Shown here piece by piece: positions 1-9,027 of a DNA stretch of 18,271 bases (its first letter is position 1; each line of letters begins with the position of its first letter). The notes below the pieces were generated by a model that searched no databases, had not been told where the DNA came from, and was given only the letters and a program-made list of their open reading frames with translations. The stretch comes from an uncultured Bacilli bacterium (lineage in GTDB: Bacteria > Bacillota_I > Bacilli_A > RF39 > UBA660). The stretch lies in NCBI GenBank assembly GCA_947624095.1, contig CANQIR010000002.1, positions 1 to 18,271 on the forward strand, written 5' to 3'. The translations under genes and the position numbers were made by a program.

Positions 1-18
1 AGAAAGATGTAGGTATTT

Positions 19-2845
<2,827 letters not shown>

Positions 2846-2848
<3 letters not shown>

Positions 2849-2868
2849 AAACACCAATGGTGTTTTTA
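2846..2868. terminator. Bidirectional terminator between ligA and the amidoligase gene
   Basis: A perfect 10-bp inverted repeat (TAAAAACACC, loop AAT, GGTGTTTTTA). Rightward it is followed by more T-rich sequence; leftward the hairpin itself ends in a run of T. The outer three bases on each side are the TAA stop codons of the two convergent genes (ligA 2846-2848; the leftward gene 2866-2868). Confidence 0.85.
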
Positions 2869-3999
2869 TTTTAACTTTAAACTAGCTATATCCTCTTCGT
2901 TAAACAATTTATAATACTGTTTTAAAAATAATAATTTGTCTAACTCTTCATTTCCTAAACCTAAATTATAAAAAGTATCGACAAATAAATTAACTAAATC
3001 TTGATTACAAGCAATATAACTTTGTAAGAAATTATTATACCCACTCGCATCTTTCAAATGCTCCACAGCTGTTATTTCACCACTATCAATTTCTTTATAA
3101 AAGCCATATCTTTGTCGTCGATAGTTCTTAAATAATTCATCAATTCTTTTCATATCGACTTTATCTTGTAAAACCGCATATAAAATTCTCGCAATAACAT
3201 CATAATTATTCTGCCAGATTCTTGTATCTAAAGACCCATTAAAGCACCGTACCTCCAAATTGTTACTTGCTTTCGCTTCTAAATAAAATAACCCACTAAT
3301 TATTTCCCCATCATTATAAGGAATACTTTGTAATCTTTCCTTAACAGCTTTATCTAAAGTATCTTGATCAGTAAATCTCTCGATATTATACTTTCTAAAA
3401 TTAAAGATTGGTCGGTAATAAACTTCTGAATGAATAAACCTAATATAAGCCCGACAAAAATCGGCCCTTGTTAAATACTTTTGCTCTAATGCCCCAATAA
3501 ATTCATCTACATCCTTAGGATTCATAACTCTCGTCAGTGTTTGATCTCCATAAATTTGACAATAGTGAAAACTAGCTAAATCAGACGTAACCCCCAGCCC
3601 CATTCGATATATAATCGGCTCAAATACACATAATATTTTAATTAAATTACTAAGCTTTTCCTTTGTATCAATCATTGCAGAATTGTAATGGATATGACCT
3701 GATGCGCGCCCCGTAATTTGTGCCCCATTTTCTTTTAAAGTCTCAAGAAGTAATGTAAATTTATCCCAATCTGCCTTTGTATCCTCTAAAATTCTTGTCA
3801 CTAACTCCGCATCTACAGTTCTATCATCTTGAGTAGTTGCAAAATATTCATCAAGTATATACCAATTAAGTGAATAACATATTTCATCTGCTAAAAAAGT
3901 TGGAATATTATTGACTTCCACTTCGCAACCAAATTTATAATCCTCAGGTAAATGAAGACAATCTCTTTTTATAAAAGGAATAGAACGGATATATTCCAT
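2866..3999 (-). CDS. Amidoligase-fold protein (Amidoligase_2-like, glutamine synthetase/GCS superfamily)
   Basis: Probable ATP-dependent carboxylate-amine ligase of unknown substrate. Numbered from the ATG at 3999, the 377 residues carry the signature sites I associate with this family in the right order: a GxExE strand, GCEVE at 24-28; an acidic strand with E65 (DAELVT); SGHIHYN at 100-106 with paired histidines; and EVRCFNGSLD at 249-258, the usual E-x-R strand. These acidic and histidine residues would bind Mg-ATP. There is no signal peptide or membrane segment, so it is cytoplasmic. Known relatives are thought to make peptide-like metabolites or peptide tags, usually beside other biosynthetic genes; here there is no partner, as the gene stands alone between ligA and a divergent operon. 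The start is uncertain: the ATG at 3999 has a poor ribosome binding site, while an ATG at 4043 has GGTGAG and a consensus promoter but is out of frame across ten A. Family assignment is by motif only. Confidence 0.72.
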   Translation of the reverse strand: MEYIRSIPFIKRDCLHLPEDYKFGCEVEVNNIPTFLADEICYSLNWYILDEYFATTQDDRTVDAELVTRILEDTKADWDKFTLLLETLKENGAQITGRASGHIHYNSAMIDTKEKLSNLIKILCVFEPIIYRMGLGVTSDLASFHYCQIYGDQTLTRVMNPKDVDEFIGALEQKYLTRADFCRAYIRFIHSEVYYRPIFNFRKYNIERFTDQDTLDKAVKERLQSIPYNDGEIISGLFYLEAKASNNLEVRCFNGSLDTRIWQNNYDVIARILYAVLQDKVDMKRIDELFKNYRRQRYGFYKEIDSGEITAVEHLKDASGYNNFLQSYIACNQDLVNLFVDTFYNLGLGNEELDKLLFLKQYYKLFNEEDIASLKLK

Positions 4000-4013
4000 A
4001 TATTCTTGATAAG

Positions 4014-4023
4014 TTTTTTTTTT
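4014..4023 (-). repeat. Run of ten A on the coding strand at the start of the amidoligase gene
   Basis: On the minus strand the best-placed start codon (ATG at 4043-4041, with GGTGAG five bases upstream) opens a frame that enters this A10 run and ends after 24 codons at 3969-3971. That frame is offset by one from the amidoligase frame. One extra A would fuse it to the amidoligase, adding 15 residues that begin MDLIGRLKKKTYQEY. The run could therefore slip in transcription or replication, or be an assembly error; alternatively the gene simply starts at 3999. Confidence 0.6.
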
Positions 4024-4062
4024 AATCTTCCTATTAAATCCATAGTACTCACCAAGGGGGAT

Positions 4063-4091
4063 ATTATATATTTTGTTATTTCCAATGTCAA
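4063..4091 (-). promoter_or_regulatory. Consensus sigma-A promoter for the amidoligase gene
   Basis: Read on the minus strand, TTGACA (4091-4086), a 17-bp spacer and TATAAT (4068-4063) form a perfect match to the housekeeping promoter. The expected transcript begins near 4056, just before the GGTGAG site and the ATG at 4043. The in-frame upstream reading of this stretch has no usable start and is better explained as promoter. Confidence 0.85.
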
Positions 4092-4112
4092 TAATTGCAA
4101 GTTTTCCTTTGG

Positions 4113-4141
4113 TTGCGAATAGATAATAAATGTAGTATAAT
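4113..4141 (+). promoter_or_regulatory. Promoter of the 4168-7560 membrane operon
   Basis: TTGCGA (4113-4118), a 17-bp spacer and TATAAT (4136-4141). It lies back to back with the leftward amidoligase promoter, 21 bp apart. AAAGAGGG at 4154-4161 is the ribosome binding site of the first gene. Confidence 0.75.
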
Positions 4142-4167
4142 TATCTTACTCAGAAAGAGGGAAAAGA

Positions 4168-4689
4168 ATGAAAAAAGTCCAAAAAATTTATCGCGAAAAC
4201 CGTGTATTACTTATATTATTAATTATCGTAATCGTCTGTGTCATCGCTATGGGGGTAGCATTATTTAAATATTTTTATACTGGTAATAATGATAAATGGG
4301 GAGATCGTCTAGATGGTATCGAAAATGTTCCATTAGAAGAATCACGTTTATCAGACCTTACCTTAAGTTTAAAAAGTGATAATTCCGAACTTATATCCGA
4401 AGCTAAATGCTTAGTAACCGGTTTTAGAGTTGACTTTATCATCTATTTCCAACCTGCGGCAACCTTAACCGATGCCCAAGGTATTGCTTCTAAAATTCTT
4501 GATAATTTTAGCGAAGAAGAAAAGAAATATTACGATTTCAGCTTCGCTCTCATCCAAAATAAAAGTGAGCAAAGTGAAGGCTTCACTATCGAAGGAACTA
4601 AAACTGCCACTAGAACTCAAAATGATAACAAAATAGTTTGGAATAATAACAACACACCAACAACAGAAGAACCAAGTGAAAGTGAATAG
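4168..4689 (+). CDS. Single-pass membrane protein of unknown function
   Basis: I do not recognise a family. The 173-residue protein has a short basic N-terminus (KKVQKIYRENR), one strong membrane segment at about 13-36, and an outer domain of about 110 residues beginning GDRLDGIENVPL, with alternating strands and a helix rich in E and K. It ends in a low-complexity N/T/E/S tail (about 150-173). The topology is expected to be N-in, C-out, with no lipobox cysteine. Its start is fixed by AAAGAGGG at 4154-4161. It is the first gene of an operon: the GGDEF sensor gene starts 11 bases after its stop, with AGGAT at 4688-4692 overlapping that stop. It may work with that sensor at the membrane, but this is inference from position only. 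Confidence 0.7.
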   Translation: MKKVQKIYRENRVLLILLIIVIVCVIAMGVALFKYFYTGNNDKWGDRLDGIENVPLEESRLSDLTLSLKSDNSELISEAKCLVTGFRVDFIIYFQPAATLTDAQGIASKILDNFSEEEKKYYDFSFALIQNKSEQSEGFTIEGTKTATRTQNDNKIVWNNNNTPTTEEPSESE

Positions 4690-4700
4690 GATAGTATATT

Positions 4701-6713
4701 ATGAAAAAGAAAAGAAATATTTTTATCAGCATCGCCCTGATAGTTATAATTATTGTCGGTTTTACAGTATTTAATATCGTTAATGATGAATCCCGACTTA
4801 CTACTGAAGAAAAAGAATGGATTACAAATAATACCGGTACCGTTCAAAGTGTTAGTGTCATCAATGACATCGCCGTCTTTGGTAAAAATGGTAAAGGAGT
4901 ATTCTACGATTTTATTAATTCCCTTAAAAAAGAATATAATTTAACTATCAACCCAGTACATTACAACTTAGGCAATGCCCCATCTACCAGAGGCTTCAAA
5001 GTTAAAGAAACCCCATCTAGTAATGATTTAATCTTTTATGAAGATCATTACGTTCTAATGGCTAAAACATTTACAAATATTACCAGTATTCAAGATTTAG
5101 CTGATAAAAATATTGGTATTTTAAGTTCTCATCAAAATCGCTTTAAAAACTACATTCCAGTTTCTGTAACTTTATCTACTTACGATAATGTAGATACTCT
5201 ATTAACCGAATTTAATACTAATAGTGAAATAAATTATATTGTTTTACCCCTTCAGCAATATCTTGATAGCATCTTAAGTAGTAATTTTGAAATAGTTTAT
5301 CATTTTACTGATTTAAAAGATTATATCGTTTATGAAAGTGAAGAAAATGATATCTTTAGTAATATAGTCGCTAAATACTTCCTTAATTATCAAGATCAAC
5401 TTAAAGATTCTATTGCTACCAATACTTTAAATGCTTATGCTGATTCCCTAAAAATTACGCAAAAAGAATTATCTGAAATTCAATCTAAAGTATACGAATA
5501 CGGCTTTATCAATAATTCACCATATGAAGTAATTATGGGTGGCAATTATGGCGGTATAGTTAGTGAATACCTAAGACAATTTAGCGAAATAAGTAATATT
5601 GAATTTAATTTCCGTAAATATAATTCCCTTGCCGACTTTGAAAAAGCCATTAACAAAGGTGAAATAAATATCTATTTTAACTATTACAATATAGAAAATG
5701 ATTACAAGAGTATTAATACTAATATGAATCTATCCTTTAATATAATTGCACCAAGTAATCAAGATTATGTTGTCAAATCACTTAAATCCTTACAAAATCA
5801 AACCGTTTATGTTTTAGATAATTCCAAATTAAAATCATACTTAGAAAAAGTTGAAGGTATAAATATAGAAACCTATAGTAATGAAAAAGAATTAAAAAAG
5901 ATTGCTAAAAAAGATGTAATCATTGCTATCGATAGTCAAAATTATCAATATTATTATACTAATATCCTAAGTAATTATTCTATTCGTTATAGTGAAACTA
6001 CTACTCAAAATTATGATTTTAAAGTTAATAATAATCAAGCATTCATTAAACTATTTCAAAAATATATTAGTACTTTAGATTCATCTGAAATAATTACTAA
6101 TGGTCTATATAATCACGAAGTTACAATTAATAAAGGATCAACTCTTGGAACAATTGCTAAATATACTTTACTAACTTTAGCTGCCTTAACTTTATTATTC
6201 GTAATTATGTATCGTTCTAGCAAACGAATTAAAATAGCTACCCGTATTAAAAAAGAAGATAAAATGAAATATATCGACCAACTAACATCTCTAAAGAATC
6301 GTAACTATTTATCTGAAAATATTAATCATTGGAATAAAAATACTATCTACCCACAAGCAGCTATCATCGTTGACTTAAATAACTTGCAAGAAATTAATGA
6401 TACCTTAGGTTATGAACATGGTGACACGCAAATTAAAGCTGCTGCCAATATCTTAATTAAAACTCAACTTGATAATTCTGATATTATTAGAACTGATGGT
6501 AATGAATTCCTAATCTATCTAGTAGGTTACCAACAAAAACAAATTGTTAGTTATATTAAGAAATTAAGTAAAGAATTTAAAAATCTTCCTTATGAACATA
6601 GTGCTGCTATCGGCTATAGTATGATAACTGATAATCTTAAAACTCTTGAAGATGCTATTAATGAAGCAGTTGAAGATATGCGTACTAAAAAAGAAGAAAT
6701 AATAGAGGATTAG
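4701..6713 (+). CDS. Membrane sensor with two periplasmic-binding-like domains and a degenerate GGDEF domain
   Basis: A 670-residue protein with an N-terminal membrane segment (about 5-25), a large outer region (about 30-480), a second membrane segment (485-504) and a cytoplasmic GGDEF domain (about 518-665). The outer region looks like two tandem bacterial type-3 solute-binding domains: LTTEEKEWITNN near residue 33 is the usual lead-in to such sensor domains, the first ends near 240 and the second runs from about 270 to 480. In the GGDEF domain the first metal-binding aspartate is kept (D558, in VDLNN) and so is the ND...GYEHGD segment, but the signature loop is DGNEF at 599-603. The catalytic acidic third position is thus asparagine and the first glycine is aspartate. 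Diguanylate cyclase activity is doubtful; it may bind a nucleotide or signal by contact. No EAL or PilZ protein is in the window. The yihY-like gene follows after one base. Confidence 0.82.
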   Translation: MKKKRNIFISIALIVIIIVGFTVFNIVNDESRLTTEEKEWITNNTGTVQSVSVINDIAVFGKNGKGVFYDFINSLKKEYNLTINPVHYNLGNAPSTRGFKVKETPSSNDLIFYEDHYVLMAKTFTNITSIQDLADKNIGILSSHQNRFKNYIPVSVTLSTYDNVDTLLTEFNTNSEINYIVLPLQQYLDSILSSNFEIVYHFTDLKDYIVYESEENDIFSNIVAKYFLNYQDQLKDSIATNTLNAYADSLKITQKELSEIQSKVYEYGFINNSPYEVIMGGNYGGIVSEYLRQFSEISNIEFNFRKYNSLADFEKAINKGEINIYFNYYNIENDYKSINTNMNLSFNIIAPSNQDYVVKSLKSLQNQTVYVLDNSKLKSYLEKVEGINIETYSNEKELKKIAKKDVIIAIDSQNYQYYYTNILSNYSIRYSETTTQNYDFKVNNNQAFIKLFQKYISTLDSSEIITNGLYNHEVTINKGSTLGTIAKYTLLTLAALTLLFVIMYRSSKRIKIATRIKKEDKMKYIDQLTSLKNRNYLSENINHWNKNTIYPQAAIIVDLNNLQEINDTLGYEHGDTQIKAAANILIKTQLDNSDIIRTDGNEFLIYLVGYQQKQIVSYIKKLSKEFKNLPYEHSAAIGYSMITDNLKTLEDAINEAVEDMRTKKEEIIED

Positions 6714-6714
6714 T

Positions 6715-7560
6715 ATGAAAATATTAAAAGATTATTGGAAAAATTTTTGGAATGTCTTTTGGCAACCAGATATGCTTATTCTTCCTGGTCAACTTGCTTA
6801 CTTTTTCTTCTTATCTGTTGTTCCCATTCTTACTTTAATTAGTTATGGAGCTTCCTATCTTAATTTATCAGTTGACTTCATTAGTAATTTTGTTACCAAA
6901 GCCTTTGGTAATGATATTGCTAATCTAGTTGTTCCGATGGTAAGCAACACTCAGTTTTCTACCGGTTATATCATCACTTTATTAATCGGTTACTTTATCG
7001 CCAGTAATGGTGCAGCTTCCATCATTGTTATTTCAAATAAAATTTATGGCATTAAAGATTCTGGTTTTCTTCGCAGAAGAATAAAAGCCATCGTAATGAC
7101 TATCTTTATTGTTATTCTCTTTATCTTTATGTTAACAGTCCCTGTATTTGGTGATAAAATTATCGAACTAATTACCTATGTAAATTTAAATGCGCGTATC
7201 ACCAGACAGCTAACTATCATAATGAAAGTCTTAAAAGGTCCAGTATCTTGGTTTGTTATCTTTCTATTTATTAAGATTCTCTTTACGATGGCTCCCGATC
7301 GTCGCTTACCAAGTTCATATGTAAATTACGGTGCTATATTCACTTCCATATCTTGGATTTTAGTCACTGCTGTTTATTCATATTATATCAATAACTATGC
7401 TAATTATAGTATGTTTTATGGCGGCCTTGCTAATATCGTTATTCTAATGCTATGGGTATATCTTCTTGCTTACATCTTTGTTATAGGTATGGGTCTTAAC
7501 TATCGTAAAGAAGTTATCTTTTTGGAAGAAACTGGAACTATAAAAAAGATAAAAGAATAA
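6715..7560 (+). CDS. YihY/BrkB-family membrane protein
   Basis: An integral membrane protein of 281 residues with about six hydrophobic segments. The first (about 27-49, QLAYFFFLSVVPILTLISYG) carries the family's conserved pattern of an aromatic pair, S and P-x-L; later segments end in the MLWVYLLAYIFVIGMGLNY region near 245-265. The family was once misnamed ribonuclease BN and its biochemical role is not settled; transport or envelope functions have been proposed. The basic C-terminal tail is short. The start is fixed by AGAGGA at 6704-6709 and lies one base after the GGDEF gene stop, so it is the last gene of that operon; a terminator follows at 7632-7662. The operon context suggests an envelope role linked to the sensor, which is inference. 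Confidence 0.85.
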   Translation: MKILKDYWKNFWNVFWQPDMLILPGQLAYFFFLSVVPILTLISYGASYLNLSVDFISNFVTKAFGNDIANLVVPMVSNTQFSTGYIITLLIGYFIASNGAASIIVISNKIYGIKDSGFLRRRIKAIVMTIFIVILFIFMLTVPVFGDKIIELITYVNLNARITRQLTIIMKVLKGPVSWFVIFLFIKILFTMAPDRRLPSSYVNYGAIFTSISWILVTAVYSYYINNYANYSMFYGGLANIVILMLWVYLLAYIFVIGMGLNYRKEVIFLEETGTIKKIKE

Positions 7561-7570
7561 ATAATAATAT

Positions 7571-7586
7571 TAGGAACTAGTTCCTA
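7571..7586. repeat. 16-bp perfect palindrome after the yihY-like gene
   Basis: TAGGAACTAGTTCCTA reads the same on both strands. No T run follows, so it is not a good terminator; it could be a protein-binding site or an RNA 3'-end stem. Its core ACTAGT recurs at 7614-7619. Confidence 0.6.
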
Positions 7587-7588
7587 CG

Positions 7589-7626
7589 TAATATCAGAAT
7601 AGTATTTTTATGTACTAGTGATATTA
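7589..7626. repeat. Imperfect inverted repeat between yihY-like and folD
   Basis: TAATATCA (7589-7596) pairs with TGATATTA (7619-7626); inside it TAGTA (7600-7604) pairs with TACTA (7613-7617), leaving an 8-base loop. In RNA this is a two-part stem directly upstream of the terminator hairpin. Function unknown; it does not match a riboswitch I know. Confidence 0.5.
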
Positions 7627-7631
7627 ACTAC

Positions 7632-7662
7632 AGACTTAGGATTTAATCTTAAGTCTTTTTTT
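7632..7662 (+). terminator. Intrinsic terminator of the 4168-7560 operon
   Basis: AGACTTAGGAT (7632-7642), loop TTA and ATCTTAAGTCT (7646-7656) form an 11-bp stem with one G-T pair, followed by seven T (7656-7662). Confidence 0.9.
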
Positions 7663-7683
7663 GCTATACTACAAGTAGGTGAT
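7662..7683 (+). promoter_or_regulatory. folD promoter -10 and ribosome binding site
   Basis: TGCTATACT (7662-7670) is an extended -10 element. The -35 position falls inside the terminator stem and is poor. AGGTGAT at 7677-7683 is a near-perfect ribosome binding site for the ATG at 7688 and contains an in-frame GTG at 7679, which is therefore not the start. The predicted transcript start is within a base or two of this site, giving a very short leader. Confidence 0.65.
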
Positions 7684-7687
7684 TTAT

Positions 7688-8524
7688 ATGCTTATCGATG
7701 GTAAAAAAATAAGTGAAGAAAAACTTCAAGAATTAAAAAATAAATTAGTTACTTACAATATCCAACTTGGTTTAGCAGTTATTCAAGTAGGTAATGATCC
7801 AGCTAGTGAAGTCTATATTCGTCAAAAAGAAAAAATAGCAACTCAGTTAGGATATAAATTTATTCATAAAAGATTTCCAAGTGCTGTATCAGAACAAGAA
7901 CTTATTGATGTTATTCAATCTTTAAATAACGATTCCTCTATCCACGGCATTATTGTCCAAATGCCTCTTCCTAAACAAATAAATCCCTCTACTATTCATA
8001 ATACCATATTACCATCTAAAGATATCGATGGACTTTCAACAACTAATACAGGATTATTAATCCATAATGAACAATGTTTAGTTCCTTGTACTCCTAAAGG
8101 TATCATTGATTTATTAGATGCTTATAATATTAAGCTTGAAGGAGCTAATGTCGTTATAATTGGTCGAAGTATTTTAGTTGGCAAACCACTAGCTAATCTT
8201 TTAATTAATCGTCATGCCACAGTAGTTGTTTGTCACTCGAAAACTCAAAATATAAAAAAATTTACGCAAATGGCTGATATTATTATTGTAGCTGTTGGAA
8301 TTAAACATTTCTTAACTGCTGATATGGTTAAAGCGGGTAGTGTAGTAATAGACATTGGTATTAATCGTGAAGGCAGTAAATTGTATGGTGATGTCGATTT
8401 TGCTAACGTTGAACCTAAATGTTCCTATATTACTCCTGTCCCTGGTGGCGTTGGCCCAATGACCGTCTATGAACTAATGAATAATGTTTTCCTTGCCTAT
8501 CAACTTACCAAAAAAATAATCTAG
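7688..8524 (+). CDS. folD: Bifunctional methylenetetrahydrofolate dehydrogenase / methenyltetrahydrofolate cyclohydrolase FolD
   Basis: Interconverts 5,10-methylene-, 5,10-methenyl- and 10-formyl-tetrahydrofolate with NADP(H), feeding purine, formyl-methionine and thymidylate synthesis in the cytoplasm. The 278 residues match the family (about 280). Visible sites: Y43 and K47 of the catalytic Y-x3-K (VYIRQK); VQMPLPKQ; KDIDGL; PCTPKG before the nucleotide-binding segment; GRSILVGKP at 159-167; DIGIN; and the C-terminal TPVPGGVGPMT signature. The ATG at 7688 is chosen over the in-frame GTG at 7679 because the GTG is part of the ribosome binding site. The gene is monocistronic: a terminator precedes it and its own stop codon sits in the stem of a bidirectional terminator shared with the next, leftward gene. 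Confidence 0.97.
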   Translation: MLIDGKKISEEKLQELKNKLVTYNIQLGLAVIQVGNDPASEVYIRQKEKIATQLGYKFIHKRFPSAVSEQELIDVIQSLNNDSSIHGIIVQMPLPKQINPSTIHNTILPSKDIDGLSTTNTGLLIHNEQCLVPCTPKGIIDLLDAYNIKLEGANVVIIGRSILVGKPLANLLINRHATVVVCHSKTQNIKKFTQMADIIIVAVGIKHFLTADMVKAGSVVIDIGINREGSKLYGDVDFANVEPKCSYITPVPGGVGPMTVYELMNNVFLAYQLTKKII

Positions 8525-8546
8525 ACTCACTTGCCTAGATTATTTT
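8513..8546. terminator. Bidirectional terminator between folD and the 128-residue unknown gene
   Basis: A perfect 12-bp stem, AAAATAATCTAG (8513-8524) with CTAGATTATTTT (8535-8546), and a 10-base loop. The stem ends in T on both strands. The inner TAG of each arm is the stop codon of a convergent gene (folD 8522-8524; leftward gene 8537-8535). Confidence 0.88.
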
Positions 8547-8921
8547 ATATAATGATAACTTATCTTCGATAATTCTTGGACATTCCCTTACTCTATCTTT
8601 ATATACAAAACCTGTATGAGATAAATAACCAATTGTCCTTAAAGTATATACTGCATTAGTTAAAGCATTCAATTTCGTAATAAGTTTGCTACTCTTAAGA
8701 TAATCTCCAAATCCTGCATCATAACTTACTTCCGTAGGTATCATAATTTCATTTAAGATATCATACACGTCATAGCCCATTAATATTAACTGTTGATAGT
8801 AAGCACTCAATACTAAATGATGATGTAAATCCATTTCTTTTACTTTTTCGTGCGCTTCTCTAAGTAAAGATTTGTATTCTTCAAATGCTTCTGCTTCCCC
8901 AAAATAACTAATTCTATGCAT
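8535..8921 (-). CDS. Hypothetical small cytoplasmic protein, 128 residues
   Basis: I do not recognise a family. The protein begins MHRISYFGEAEAFEEYKSLL and appears mainly helical and soluble, with no signal peptide or membrane segment. Notable pieces are an amphipathic helix with HHH at about 34-36, a YYQQLILMGYDVYDILNEIM segment, and a basic/aromatic C-terminal part (YKDRVRECPRI). The open frame continues upstream to 9035, but AGAGGTGAT at 8925-8933 and a promoter at 8944-8972 place the start at the ATG at 8921; the upstream extension would run through that promoter. It is divergent from tex, with a 106-bp region holding both promoters, and converges on folD. It is a single-gene transcript with signals as strong as its neighbours', so it is likely real. 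Confidence 0.72.
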   Translation of the reverse strand: MHRISYFGEAEAFEEYKSLLREAHEKVKEMDLHHHLVLSAYYQQLILMGYDVYDILNEIMIPTEVSYDAGFGDYLKSSKLITKLNALTNAVYTLRTIGYLSHTGFVYKDRVRECPRIIEDKLSLYKII

Positions 8922-8943
8922 AATATCACCTCTTTTATCAATT

Positions 8944-8972
8944 ATGATATTACAAAATTTTTTAATTATCAA
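8944..8972 (-). promoter_or_regulatory. Promoter of the 128-residue unknown gene
   Basis: On the minus strand: TTGATA (8972-8967), a 17-bp spacer and TATCAT (8949-8944), each 5 of 6 to consensus. The transcript would begin near 8937, upstream of the AGAGGTGAT site and downstream of the longer open frame's ATG at 9035. Confidence 0.7.
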
Positions 8973-8980
8973 TAAAATTA

Positions 8981-9010
8981 TAGACGTCATTCCCTTAAAT
9001 TTAGTATAAT
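8981..9010 (+). promoter_or_regulatory. Promoter of tex
   Basis: TAGACG (8981-8986), an 18-bp spacer and TATAAT (9005-9010). AAGGTG at 9015-9020 is the tex ribosome binding site, so the leader is only about a dozen bases. The -35 overlaps a GACGTC hexamer. Confidence 0.6.
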
Positions 9011-9027
9011 TAATAAGGTGACTATAT

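Noticed and set aside
4024..4140. In-frame upward extension of the amidoligase frame, protein-like in appearance (LAIIDIGNNKIYNIPLGEYY...)
   Set aside because: No ATG, GTG or TTG start exists before the stop at 4141-4143, and the stretch contains a perfect TTGACA-N17-TATAAT promoter and a ribosome binding site, which explain it better.
7679..7687. GTG at 7679 as the folD start
   Set aside because: This GTG is part of the AGGTGAT ribosome binding site that serves the ATG at 7688; FolD homologues begin at the LIDGK segment.
7561..7690. A tetrahydrofolate riboswitch or other known folate riboswitch before folD
   Set aside because: The conserved core could not be found, the stems precede a terminator belonging to the upstream operon, and the folD promoter lies after that terminator.
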